A stretch of 64,000 nucleotides of DNA from Aldehydirespirator sp965261105 (GTDB lineage: Bacteria > Actinomycetota > Acidimicrobiia > Acidimicrobiales > Aldehydirespiratoraceae): positions 3,596,001 through 3,660,000 of the forward strand of contig CBDHCM010000006.1 in NCBI GenBank assembly GCA_965261105.1, in the 5' to 3' direction. Below the pieces are notes generated by a model. The model searched no databases and was not told the DNA's origin. It saw only the letters and a list, made by a program, of their open reading frames with translations. Positions 16,980 through 25,146 of this stretch are shown here, one piece after another (position 1 is the first letter of the stretch; every line of letters starts with the position of its first letter). A program made the position numbers and the translations under genes.

Positions 16980-17723
16980 ATGGCCGACCGGACGGGCATC
17001 GAGTGGACCGAGACAACTTGGAACCCCAGCACCGGCTGCGACCGCATCTCGCACGGCTGCGACAATTGCTACGCGCTCACCCTGGCGAAGCGCCTGAAGG
17101 CCATGCGCAATCCCCGGTATCAGAACGACGGCGACCCCGAGCACAGCGGCCCCGGCTTCGGCCTCACACTGCACGAAGACCTGCTGCAACTCCCCTACCG
17201 GTGGCGAGCGCCCCGCGTGGTCTTCGTGAACTCCATGAGCGACCTCTTCCATCCCGACGTGCCGCTTGATTTCATCCAGCGCGTCTTCGAGGTCATGGCC
17301 GACACCCCCAGGCACACGTACCAGATCCTCACCAAGCGCTCGAAGCGCCTATTGTCGCTGGCCGCAAGACTGGACTGGCCCCCCAACGTCTGGATGGGCG
17401 TGAGTGTCGAGTCGAAGCGCTACACCTTCCGGATCAACCACCTGCGCTCCGTCCGGGCAGCAGTCCGCTTCATCAGCGCCGAACCCCTACTCGGCCCCCT
17501 TCCAAACCTGGACCTCTCCTGCATCCACTGGCTAATCGCGGGAGGCGAGAGCGGCCACAACGCCCGCCCCATGAACGAGGAGTGGGTCCTCGACCTCCGC
17601 GATCAGTGCGCAGCAGCGGATGTCGCCTTCTTCTTCAAGCAATGGGGAGGCCGAACCCCCAAGGCCGGTGGCCGCGAACTCAACGGCTCATACCACGATG
17701 AGATGCCGATCTTGCCAGCGTGA
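16980..17723 (+). CDS. DUF5131 (phage Gp37/Gp68-like) three-Cys-motif protein
   Basis: 247 residues from ATG 16980, with GGGGGTG just upstream. Its N-terminus has three cysteines (NPSTGCDRISHGCDNCYA, spacing C-x6-C-x2-C) that define the Gp37/Gp68 family, which is distantly radical-SAM-like. Later conserved blocks are VFVNSMSDLFHPDVP, YQILTKRSKRL, NVWMGVSVES, RFISAEPLLGPL, WLIAGGESG and FFFKQWGG. Biochemical function is unknown to me. Its genomic partner in other genomes is the TcmP family, encoded here by the next, convergent gene. A second, truncated copy lies at 21424-21858 in the same orientation. Confidence 0.85.
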   Translation: MADRTGIEWTETTWNPSTGCDRISHGCDNCYALTLAKRLKAMRNPRYQNDGDPEHSGPGFGLTLHEDLLQLPYRWRAPRVVFVNSMSDLFHPDVPLDFIQRVFEVMADTPRHTYQILTKRSKRLLSLAARLDWPPNVWMGVSVESKRYTFRINHLRSVRAAVRFISAEPLLGPLPNLDLSCIHWLIAGGESGHNARPMNEEWVLDLRDQCAAADVAFFFKQWGGRTPKAGGRELNGSYHDEMPILPA

Positions 17724-17747
17724 ATGCTCGCACATGAGGGACAGACC

Positions 17748-18644
17748 TCAAGATCTGTCGCGAGTCCCGTCATCGATTACGATACTGCTGAGATCTAGCC
17801 TCAGCTGTTCAACAGGCTCTGGGGGGTCGACGGCGCGACAGTAGGCGCGATACATCAACTTCGGAGCCTCTTCATGATCCGTAGCGTGGACCATGTAGTA
17901 CATTACTACTCCAGCGCCAGCGTCTCGTTCATATATCGGCCAAGCCTTGACGGAGCGGTACCCTAGCTCCTCCTTGAATTTCCGAACAAACTCCTCCACT
18001 CGATCAAAAGGACGAAATTTCGCGAACGACTGCCAGTCTTCGCAGCCTAGCCAGGCCATTACTCTCTGTTCACCTTCTGGAGTTGAGATCGCTGCAAGGG
18101 CCCTCGGTAACCACGAGCTTGCAAGGAAATAAAACTGCTCGACCTTAGTCGAGCCAGGTCTAAGCTTAGCGATGTGTTGACAAAGACTCCATTCACACTC
18201 AAACGTTCGTTGGTCGAGCAAGCAGAACGTCGCCTCACGTTCACCGATCGTCCCTGCTGGGAGCACAGACGGAAGCACCCGATTTGAGTCTCCCTCGTAG
18301 ATATGAATCTCTCGGTCTCCATTATCCTCAGCCAGATGCCGTAGACGAGCGATCTGAGAACGTGACTCATCAAATAGATGGAACTTGCGAAGCCACTTCG
18401 GCTCACTAGCAACGACGGACTGCGCGGTCCAAGCTTGTTCCGAGCGGTCAGTCTGAGGACCAGCAAAGGCATCGATGTATGTTCCATGGCGTGTGATAAA
18501 CACAAAATAGCGGAGGTACCTCGTGATCAGATCGGCCTTGTGCTCGCTCCAGACTGGTCGCTGCAAAGCCTTGGTTCCGATCTCCGTCAGCGTCGCCGGT
18601 CCTGGGTCGAACAATAGCAAATCCTCCCATTGAGTGGAATCCAA
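17748..18644 (-). CDS. Three-Cys-motif partner protein (TcmP-like)
   Basis: 298 residues. The start is TTG 18644, fixed by AAGGAG seven bases upstream and by an in-frame stop just before it. The segment VWSEHKADLITRYLRYF, then TYIDAFAGPQ (a Rossmann/methyltransferase-like motif near residue 60), then FCLLDQRTFECEW and FYFLASSWLPRALAAI, match the TcmP family as I know it. TcmP genes usually sit beside DUF5131 genes, as here. Base composition is clearly more AT-rich than in the flanking genes. It lies 84 bases downstream of the helicase gene on the same strand, so the two probably form one transcript. Confidence 0.75.
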   Translation of the reverse strand: MDSTQWEDLLLFDPGPATLTEIGTKALQRPVWSEHKADLITRYLRYFVFITRHGTYIDAFAGPQTDRSEQAWTAQSVVASEPKWLRKFHLFDESRSQIARLRHLAEDNGDREIHIYEGDSNRVLPSVLPAGTIGEREATFCLLDQRTFECEWSLCQHIAKLRPGSTKVEQFYFLASSWLPRALAAISTPEGEQRVMAWLGCEDWQSFAKFRPFDRVEEFVRKFKEELGYRSVKAWPIYERDAGAGVVMYYMVHATDHEEAPKLMYRAYCRAVDPPEPVEQLRLDLSSIVIDDGTRDRS

Positions 18645-18728
18645 TGCTCATCTCCTTGGCAATTGATAGCGGTAAAAGCTCTAAGTCTCCAACCCAGCTG
18701 TCATCACTTCATTTGAAGCATAATTCGT

Positions 18729-21203
18729 CTAGCTCGCTCGCTTCGTATACCTCTGAACAAAGTCTTGACGAATAAATCCATGGTAGGTCAGCAACTCAGA
18801 AGTGGTTTGTTCGTCACCAAGACGACCGTGTGCGGTCAACGAACTCGTCAACTGCACTAGAGCCTGATGCAGTGCATCAAGATGGGCCCGATCTAGTATT
18901 CGAGTGCCGGGAGGAAGGATAGCGTTCGTAGCGCACTCACCCGTATGGTGAATGAGCACCGGTATTGCCATGAACATCCGATTATACTCCTCCGCGAACC
19001 AGTTCATTGAATGCGCAAGTTGTCCTGCATCCCTTTTTCGAACCTCTGATGTAGCCTCGCTCTTGCACTCAATGATGAGGAACTGCGAGTCACCCAAACC
19101 CCAGAGATTGTCTGGTCCGATACCATTGTCCTGCTCCGGACGCTGCGATTCAAAGCCTAGCAACCACCCCAATTCCTCAACAGCGGCTTCGAAGTCATGA
19201 GCGCCCTGGTCATCAAAGACGAGCCGACCTACGAGTTCCTCAATACCGAGACGCAACTCTGTACCACTCTTGAACCGCTCTGCTAGAAACCGGCTCGATG
19301 TTGAAGCCTGATCTATGGCTGAAGGTACACGTCTATAACTGACACCACTGAGAGGTCGCATGACTCGTCGATTGAGCTTCACTGCCCCTGCGAGGCATTG
19401 TTGCGCCTGTGCGGGATTATCGAGATGTAGATACGTAGCAAGCTGTTCTTGCAGCCAGCCCTTCAAGATCTCATCATCAACGGAATTGACTGCCTTTCTC
19501 ATCTCGTCGGATGCGGCCGAATACTGCCCGATGCTGGCTGCAACAAATGCCGAACGCGTAAAGGACGAGTAGGACCTAGTAGATCCCTCAGAGTATGTTA
19601 CGGCTACAAGGCATTCGCGACTCACCTCAAGCCAGTCTTCATCACGATTAAGACACTGTTCAATAACTTCTGTCAAACCGTCCAAACTGATAGCCTCCGC
19701 CACGGACATCGAAAGTTCCAATTGAGCCTGCGTCGCCGGACTTAGTCGTTTCCGCATCTGTGGCTTCGCAAGCACAGAGGATAGACTCGCGCCAAGCAGT
19801 AGGACGACGCAGTAATCTTCCGCACTTCGCACACCCCGTCCCATACCCTGTTCAATACGTTGCAGCTTCCGATGTGCCAGGACATCACTACCACCAAGTA
19901 CCTCCGCTTCGCGACGCTCAGCATTGTCTACCGCTTCTGGGACACCATCGATTACCAGAACACGACACGCGTCATCTGGCAAGTCGACCCCATCATACTT
20001 GTTCACGAATACGACCAAGCCAACGTGCCCTCGCTTGAGTGATTCGACTGCCTCCTCGATCTCTTCAGCACCAACAGTCAAAGCCGAGATATCTCGCCAG
20101 AAGTGCGCCCGTCGGTAGCTTGGCACTAGAACTACGACGTTATGCTTCGCAGCTAACGCTTCGACCACGTCACGCACCCGTTCATCAGACATCCTTGCGT
20201 TAAGCTCCCGGGGCGACAGTATGAGCCGATCACCGATGTCAGCAGCACTGCTGGGAGTAACAGGATCTTGTGCTGCAGCCTCTGATACGCCGAAGTGAGT
20301 AACCAGGACGCTATCGTCAGGCAACGTCGCAGTCAGATAGAGCCGACGACGCGCGACTTCGAATGATGTAATCATGTTGGTCGGTGGGCACATGGGCTGG
20401 ATTTCGAATGTCTCGCTTGAGAATATCGCTTGACAAGCAGGTAAGATCTCTTTGATGAGCGGCCAAGAGAAACGCCAAGCATTGTCGTCATCGTTGTTCT
20501 CATACTCTTGAAGCAACCGCATTGCCTCTGAGTATCGATCAGCCCAAGCCGATATAGGCACTCTCACAACCGTTCCCACCGCACGATTCTTGAGATCGGT
20601 AAGTCTAGCGAGCGACTGCTTGCGTAGATCTGCCTCAAACAGCGTCAACATCTGGGCATATGCGCCGTGTACTTCCGGAATACTCACAGTCGCTTGATCT
20701 TCCACCGTTCTCACGCACGCATGTGCGTCATCGATGACAAGCGCACCAATTTCTACTGGCTCTAGTCTACTGCTGCCGGGGCCTCCGAAAATGGAGCGTC
20801 CGTTGATGAGTTTGTGGACGGTTACAATGCCGATGGCATCCCCCGAGACATAGTCGGATGAATCCGGATCCTCCGTATATTGAATGCCCAGGCGCAGTGC
20901 CTGAGCGGCGACCTGTCCGACAAGAAACCTATCCGGCGCCACGTAAAGAGCTGGTCCTACACCCTCGTTCAAACTGCTGCGCAAGGCCAGCAGCCCGACG
21001 GCCGTCTTGCCAGTGCCGGTGTTCATCTTGATCGAAACGTCACGTTGGCTCCTCCGCGCGTACCATGTATCAAGCACCTGACCTTGGACATCCCTGAGGT
21101 ATCCAAATCCAGGTGCACGCCCACTCAGCGACGCAAAAATGTGGCGCGGATGAGTGGGCAACTGGTCACGAGTGCCTCGAAACTGCGAGAAATCTAGCGG
21201 CAT
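18729..21203 (-). CDS. SF2 helicase with C-terminal PD-(D/E)xK-like nuclease
   Basis: 824 residues from ATG 21203, with AAGGA upstream. Walker A NTGTGKT lies at residues 61-67, then ALYVAPDRFLVGQV, a DEAH variant VIDDAHAC near 155, LYLTATLPDDSV, and the helicase C-domain end QRIEQGMGRGVRS. The C-terminal part has GPDNLWGLGDSQFLIIECKSEA near residue 710, a PD-(D/E)xK-type nuclease signature. Helicase-nuclease fusions of this size are common in anti-phage islands. Composition is lower in GC than the surroundings, like tcmP, which suggests joint acquisition. Not recognised as a named defence gene. Confidence 0.8.
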   Translation of the reverse strand: MPLDFSQFRGTRDQLPTHPRHIFASLSGRAPGFGYLRDVQGQVLDTWYARRSQRDVSIKMNTGTGKTAVGLLALRSSLNEGVGPALYVAPDRFLVGQVAAQALRLGIQYTEDPDSSDYVSGDAIGIVTVHKLINGRSIFGGPGSSRLEPVEIGALVIDDAHACVRTVEDQATVSIPEVHGAYAQMLTLFEADLRKQSLARLTDLKNRAVGTVVRVPISAWADRYSEAMRLLQEYENNDDDNAWRFSWPLIKEILPACQAIFSSETFEIQPMCPPTNMITSFEVARRRLYLTATLPDDSVLVTHFGVSEAAAQDPVTPSSAADIGDRLILSPRELNARMSDERVRDVVEALAAKHNVVVLVPSYRRAHFWRDISALTVGAEEIEEAVESLKRGHVGLVVFVNKYDGVDLPDDACRVLVIDGVPEAVDNAERREAEVLGGSDVLAHRKLQRIEQGMGRGVRSAEDYCVVLLLGASLSSVLAKPQMRKRLSPATQAQLELSMSVAEAISLDGLTEVIEQCLNRDEDWLEVSRECLVAVTYSEGSTRSYSSFTRSAFVAASIGQYSAASDEMRKAVNSVDDEILKGWLQEQLATYLHLDNPAQAQQCLAGAVKLNRRVMRPLSGVSYRRVPSAIDQASTSSRFLAERFKSGTELRLGIEELVGRLVFDDQGAHDFEAAVEELGWLLGFESQRPEQDNGIGPDNLWGLGDSQFLIIECKSEATSEVRKRDAGQLAHSMNWFAEEYNRMFMAIPVLIHHTGECATNAILPPGTRILDRAHLDALHQALVQLTSSLTAHGRLGDEQTTSELLTYHGFIRQDFVQRYTKRAS

Positions 21204-21423
21204 TGGAATCCTTGTCTCTTCAAGCGTCTGGGTAACGTATCTTCACCTGTAGCAATTGCAGCGCGCGTTGCGTCTGTTCTGTTTGATAGCGCGATTCCTG
21301 TCGCAGGCGACTGCGCTGCAAGCGCTGTTCCGCTCGGACGCAGCAGTTACACGCGGGCACTCTTCGAAGACATTGACGCTGAGTGGTTGGTTGAACCAAG
21401 GCGACGAGGGAGCATCTACGGAC

Positions 21424-21858
21424 ACAAGGCCACACCCCACGGCACACCTACCAATCCTCACGAAGCGCTCGAAGCGGCTCGCGTCGCTGGCCGGCGGCCT
21501 GGAGTGGCCGTCCAACGTGTGGATGGGCGTGAGCGTGGAGACCAGCCGCTACGCCTTCCGCATCGACCATTTGCGCTCGGTCGGCGCGGCGGTGCGCTTC
21601 GTCAGCGCCGAGCCGCTGCTAGGCCCGCTCCCGGATCTTGACCTCTCCGGCATCCACTGGCTGATCGCAGGCGGCGAGAGCGGGCCGAGAGCCCGGCCCA
21701 TGCACGTAGCGTGGGTACGGGATCTGCGCGACCAGTACGCCGCCGCCGACATCCCCTTCTTCTTCAAGCAATGGGGCGGCCGCGCTCCCAAGGCCAACGG
21801 TCGCGAACTCGACGGCATCCACCACAACGACATGCCCGCCGCGCTGCTCGGCGTGTAG
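21424..21858 (+). pseudogene. C-terminal fragment of a second DUF5131 gene
   Basis: From about 21430 the sequence parallels 17300-17710 of the full DUF5131 gene: ILTKRSKRLASLAGGLEW, NVWMGVSVETSRY, RFVSAEPLLGPLPDLDL, WLIAGGESG, FFFKQWGG. By eye about three quarters of residues agree. The N-terminal half with the three cysteines is missing. The frame upstream (to 21256) is unrelated, and one base is missing near 21450 relative to the full copy. It cannot be functional alone. Confidence 0.8.
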
Positions 21859-22080
21859 GCCGACCAAGCGGCCACTGGAAACCCCTCGCTTCGGGTTCTG
21901 CCTGTCGGGCCACGGATTTCTGCTCGGAGAAGGCGACACCGCGAACTGCGGCGGGGCGGCACAGTTCCGTGACGTGCTCTCCTGGTTCGTTGCTCCGTCA
22001 CCCTGTTGGCATGGCTCACGATCAGCGCAATTTCTCTGTATTCAGATTGAAAATCGCATACTTTCTGCAATAATAGAGTT

Positions 22081-23439
22081 ATGAGTTCGGACAACCACGG
22101 AACTAAGCCTTCTGTTCTTCTCGCATTTCGCGCTGAGAATGCCCGCTCGTTCAAAGACGAGATCGAGATGTCGATGCTTGCCACGGCCCTGGCCGAGAAA
22201 CAGTATGTCTGCGAGGTTCCATGGCGCGAGGGAGGATCGCCGGTGCGTGTGCTGCCCGCGGCCGGCGTGTTCGGAGCCAACGCCTCCGGCAAGAGCAACC
22301 TGCTCAAGATCATGGCCGACATGAGGCGCTGCGTCCTCAGCTCCTTCCGGTCCGGTGTGCCTGGCGGCGGCATGCCCCGCTGGCCGTTCCGGCTGGACGA
22401 GGAATCCGCAACGCTTCCGTCTCGTTACGAAGTCGACATCGTGCTCGCCGGAGTGCGCCACGAGTACGGCTTCGAGATAGACGACGACCGCGTAGTGCAC
22501 GAGTGGGCCTACCGGTACCCCAAAGGCAAGGCAGCGCTGCTATTCCAGCGCCAGGGCGACAACATCGATTTAGGCAGTGCCGAGCGTCCGCGCAGCAGGA
22601 AGGTGCTCGACCTGGTGCGCCCGAATTCCCTGTTCCTCTCCACGGCGGCAGCGGCCGGCCATCCCATCCTGTTGCCCTTGTACCAATGGTTCGGTCGCAA
22701 CCTCAGGCTGGCCGAGGCCGGTTCGCGCCGGTCCCGTCAGATGCTCACCGCAGAAATGCTCGACGACGAATCGCAGAAGGAGTCGGTTCTCCGGATGCTC
22801 AGGGCGGCCGATCTCGGAATAACCGATGCACGCAAACAACCTCTCGACCCGACCGTGCAGGAAGTTGTACGGCGCATGGTCCGCGCGTTCTTGGAGACCG
22901 AAGACGAATCCGAGCAAGACGCGAGCCAAGTGTCGAACGCCACTACGGAGCTCACCGAGGTCAGGCTCATCCACCGCGGAGTCGGCACCGAGGTCGGGTT
23001 CGACCGTATGGATGAATCGCTGGGCACCCTGGTCTGGTTCGGCCTGGTGGGACCGGTGATTGACTCTCTCAGGAGAGGCGCAGTGCTGTTGGCCGATGAA
23101 CTCGACGCAAGCTTGCACCCCGACCTTGTAGAGCACTTGGTTCGGCTGTTCCAGAATCCGGAGACGAACCCAAAGCGAGCACAACTCGTGTTCAACTCAC
23201 ACGACACAACGCTGCTCGGGGGCGCCGTCGACGACCGGCTGCTCGGACGCGACCAGATCTGGTTCACCCAGAAGCTCAACGACGGCCGCACCCAGCTATA
23301 CCCGCTCACCCGCTTCGACCCCCGCAAGCAGGAGTCCGTCGGCAAGCGCTACCGCGGCGGTTGGTACGGCGCCAAGCCCATCCTCGCACCGGGGGAGTTC
23401 GACTCCATCGCCGATTCGGTCATATCGGAGCACAGTTGA
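22081..23439 (+). CDS. rloA: RloA-like AAA ATPase (AbiLi/RloA family)
   Basis: 452 residues. The N-terminus (LLAFRAENARSFKDEIEMSM) and Walker A GVFGANASGKSNLLK near residue 65 are followed by VLLADELDASLHPDL (Walker B and signature, near 338) and QLVFNSHDTTLLGG (His switch, near 371). The end (GKRYRGGWYGAKPIL) is typical of RloA/AbiL-type ATPases. The stop overlaps the next gene's TTG start. RloA/RloB or AbiL pairs are known from restriction loci and lactococcal abortive infection. An AT-rich stretch (ATACTTTCTGCAATAATAG) precedes the ATG. Confidence 0.85.
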   Translation: MSSDNHGTKPSVLLAFRAENARSFKDEIEMSMLATALAEKQYVCEVPWREGGSPVRVLPAAGVFGANASGKSNLLKIMADMRRCVLSSFRSGVPGGGMPRWPFRLDEESATLPSRYEVDIVLAGVRHEYGFEIDDDRVVHEWAYRYPKGKAALLFQRQGDNIDLGSAERPRSRKVLDLVRPNSLFLSTAAAAGHPILLPLYQWFGRNLRLAEAGSRRSRQMLTAEMLDDESQKESVLRMLRAADLGITDARKQPLDPTVQEVVRRMVRAFLETEDESEQDASQVSNATTELTEVRLIHRGVGTEVGFDRMDESLGTLVWFGLVGPVIDSLRRGAVLLADELDASLHPDLVEHLVRLFQNPETNPKRAQLVFNSHDTTLLGGAVDDRLLGRDQIWFTQKLNDGRTQLYPLTRFDPRKQESVGKRYRGGWYGAKPILAPGEFDSIADSVISEHS

Positions 23440-24077
23440 GCCGGCGACCGCCGCGACCGCTCGGGCGGGCATCACCCGGTGACGCTCCCCGGCGGATCGC
23501 CGTCTTCACCGAAGGCAAGAAGACGGAGCCGGACTACATCACCTACTGGTCCCGAGTCCACCGCGAGCGCGTGCAGGTGACCGTCTTGGGCGGGCTCGGC
23601 GCTCCAATGACGGTTGTCGACCGTGCAGTCAAGCAGAAGCGCAGCGAAGCCAGGGAAGCCAAGCGCGGGCGCGGGCGCGCCCGTGACGAGTACTGGTGCG
23701 TCATAGACGTCGATCAGCACGCGAACTTGGGCCCCGCCGTCGAGAAGGCAATCGCCAACGGCATCAGCGTGGCCGTCTCCAACCCCTGCGTGGAACTCTG
23801 GTTCATCCTTCACTTCCAAGACCAGGCGCGTGAGATCGAAAGGAAACGGGCCCAAGCCATCTCCAAGGAGCTGCTCAAGTGCGAAAAGGTCCTCGACGAA
23901 CGAGCACTGCAGGCACTGGCCGACAGGTTTCCCGAGGCCCAGGCCAGAGCCAAGGCACTCGACGACATGCACTTCGGCGACGGCAGACCCGCACGGTCAA
24001 ACCCCAGCAGCAGCGTATGGAAGCTGGTCGACCGCATCACGGGACAAGCTCCGGGTGACATGTTGCCCGCAGGCTGA
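23436..24077 (+). CDS. rloB: RloB-like protein (AbiLii/RloB family)
   Basis: 213 residues starting at TTG 23436, overlapping the rloA stop (TTGA). IAVFTEGKKTEPDYITYW is the RloB signature and resembles a TOPRIM-like acidic site. It is followed by DEYWCVIDVDQH and SNPCVELWFILHF, also conserved in RloB. The ATPase plus putative nuclease pair is predicted to act as an abortive-infection unit. Both genes look intact, unlike most defence genes nearby. Confidence 0.85.
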   Translation: MSRRPPRPLGRASPGDAPRRIAVFTEGKKTEPDYITYWSRVHRERVQVTVLGGLGAPMTVVDRAVKQKRSEAREAKRGRGRARDEYWCVIDVDQHANLGPAVEKAIANGISVAVSNPCVELWFILHFQDQAREIERKRAQAISKELLKCEKVLDERALQALADRFPEAQARAKALDDMHFGDGRPARSNPSSSVWKLVDRITGQAPGDMLPAG

Positions 24078-24110
24078 AGAAGGCCTGGCTCCCAAGGCGT
24101 AGTTCAGAAT

Positions 24111-24126
24111 ATACTGTTGTAGTATC
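24111..24126 (+). promoter_or_regulatory. Inverted repeat and -10 upstream of the HigA-like gene
   Basis: ATACTGTTGTAGTAT is a 5-base inverted repeat with a 5-base spacer. TAGTAT (24120-24125) within it lies seven bases before ATG 24133. The layout matches the operator-over-leaderless-promoter pattern of the modules at 14.6 and 14.7 kb. Confidence 0.6.
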
Positions 24127-24132
24127 ATAATT

Positions 24133-24666
24133 ATGGAGATGCCGATGTCGAACCCGCCTCGCCGGACAGCGGCACGACCAGCCGACCGCCTCGGCACCGC
24201 TCGCGCCGACCTCAGAAGGCGCTACACGACGACATGGCCTGACGGCACGACCGAGGTGGTGGAGGAGACAGCCCTAGAACCTCACGAGCTCGCTCTGTTG
24301 GACGACCCCGAACTGCACGGCGCACTCTCCGAAAGCCTGGCCAACCTGCACCTGGCCACCCCCCTCGACGAAGATCTGCTCGACCCCTCCCAGTACACGT
24401 CGGCGGAAGCCCTTCCCCCGGGCGAGCACCTCCGCGACGAGCTCGACGAGCGAGGGTGGACTGTCGCCCAGTTCGCGGAGATGATCGGTCAGCCGGATCA
24501 GGCCGTGTCGGAGATCCTCGATGCGAAGACGGGGATCACCGCTGAGACGGCCGTCTCCATCTCCGAGGCGCTCGGCACCTCCGCGGAGCTGTGGCTGAAT
24601 CTAGAGACCACGTATCGTCGGCACCAGCGACGCTTGGCCGCCGATCTCGGCGCACACGATCACTGA
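24133..24666 (+). CDS. HigA-like antitoxin with N-terminal extension, no toxin partner seen
   Basis: 177 residues. The C-terminal 90 (PGEHLRDELDERGWTVAQFA, then ITAETAVSISEALGTSAELW) form the helix-turn-helix fold of HigA/VapA antidotes. The N-terminal 85 (TTTWPDGTTEVVEETALEPH) are acidic and of unknown role. The genes on both sides (rloB, a non-coding stretch) do not encode a HigB toxin, so it is either an orphan antitoxin or a regulator of the adjacent rloAB. No Shine-Dalgarno; probably leaderless. Confidence 0.7.
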   Translation: MEMPMSNPPRRTAARPADRLGTARADLRRRYTTTWPDGTTEVVEETALEPHELALLDDPELHGALSESLANLHLATPLDEDLLDPSQYTSAEALPPGEHLRDELDERGWTVAQFAEMIGQPDQAVSEILDAKTGITAETAVSISEALGTSAELWLNLETTYRRHQRRLAADLGAHDH

Positions 24667-24787
24667 AGCCTCGCCACGACAACCGGCGGGGTTCAGCTCA
24701 GCAACTCTACGGCCCCCGATGGCGTGCTAAGCCCTGGCAGGGGACCGAGTTCTTGCTTTTGCCGGAGGGCGTGGCTACCGTTCTGTG

Positions 24788-24900
24788 CATCCCCCCAGGC
24801 GCTTCGGTGGCTGGGTGCAGGCCGCGGTTCCGGCCGGGGCCTTGCGTTTTCTACCAGTTGCTCGGCTTGTGGATCGGGCCGTTGCGATCGGAGACCACCG
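24788..24900 (+). ncRNA. Candidate structured RNA or hairpin repeat, copy B
   Basis: The sequence begins CATCCCCCCAGGCGCTTCGG, nearly identical to copy A. It has the same UUCG-loop hairpin (one mismatch), then a second stem (GCAGGCC with GGCCTTGC), then TTTCTACCAG, then a third stem (GTGGATCG with CGAT...CCAC). Stems 2 and 3 differ in bases from copy A but still pair. The 24667-25146 stretch around it has no convincing gene. It lies on the strand leading into the DUF4143 ATPase gene. Confidence 0.4.
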
Positions 24901-25146
24901 CAGGCACCTGGGTCCCCGAGCGAGGGCGCTCGCCAACGCAGAGCAAGACGTCGTGTGCTCGGCACCCGAACCATGCGCGCGACCTGGGTGCAAGACCGTC
25001 GCATCCCGTGCGCCTGGCGTATGTCTCTATTCTGCCTTACGAAACGTCTCTGAATTGCTCTATGACCAATCTCCAAACTGTACTGCTATAGGCTTGCGAA
25101 ATGCGTTCGGGGATCCGTCGGCCGGTTCCGTGGACACACAAGGCAG

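Noticed and set aside
21204..21423. Possible small gene between the helicase and the DUF5131 fragment
   Set aside because: Short frames exist on both strands but none has a ribosome binding site or a coherent composition; it is more likely promoter and junction sequence.
21859..22080. Possible gene upstream of rloA
   Set aside because: No frame with supporting start or motif; only an AT-rich promoter-like end was seen.
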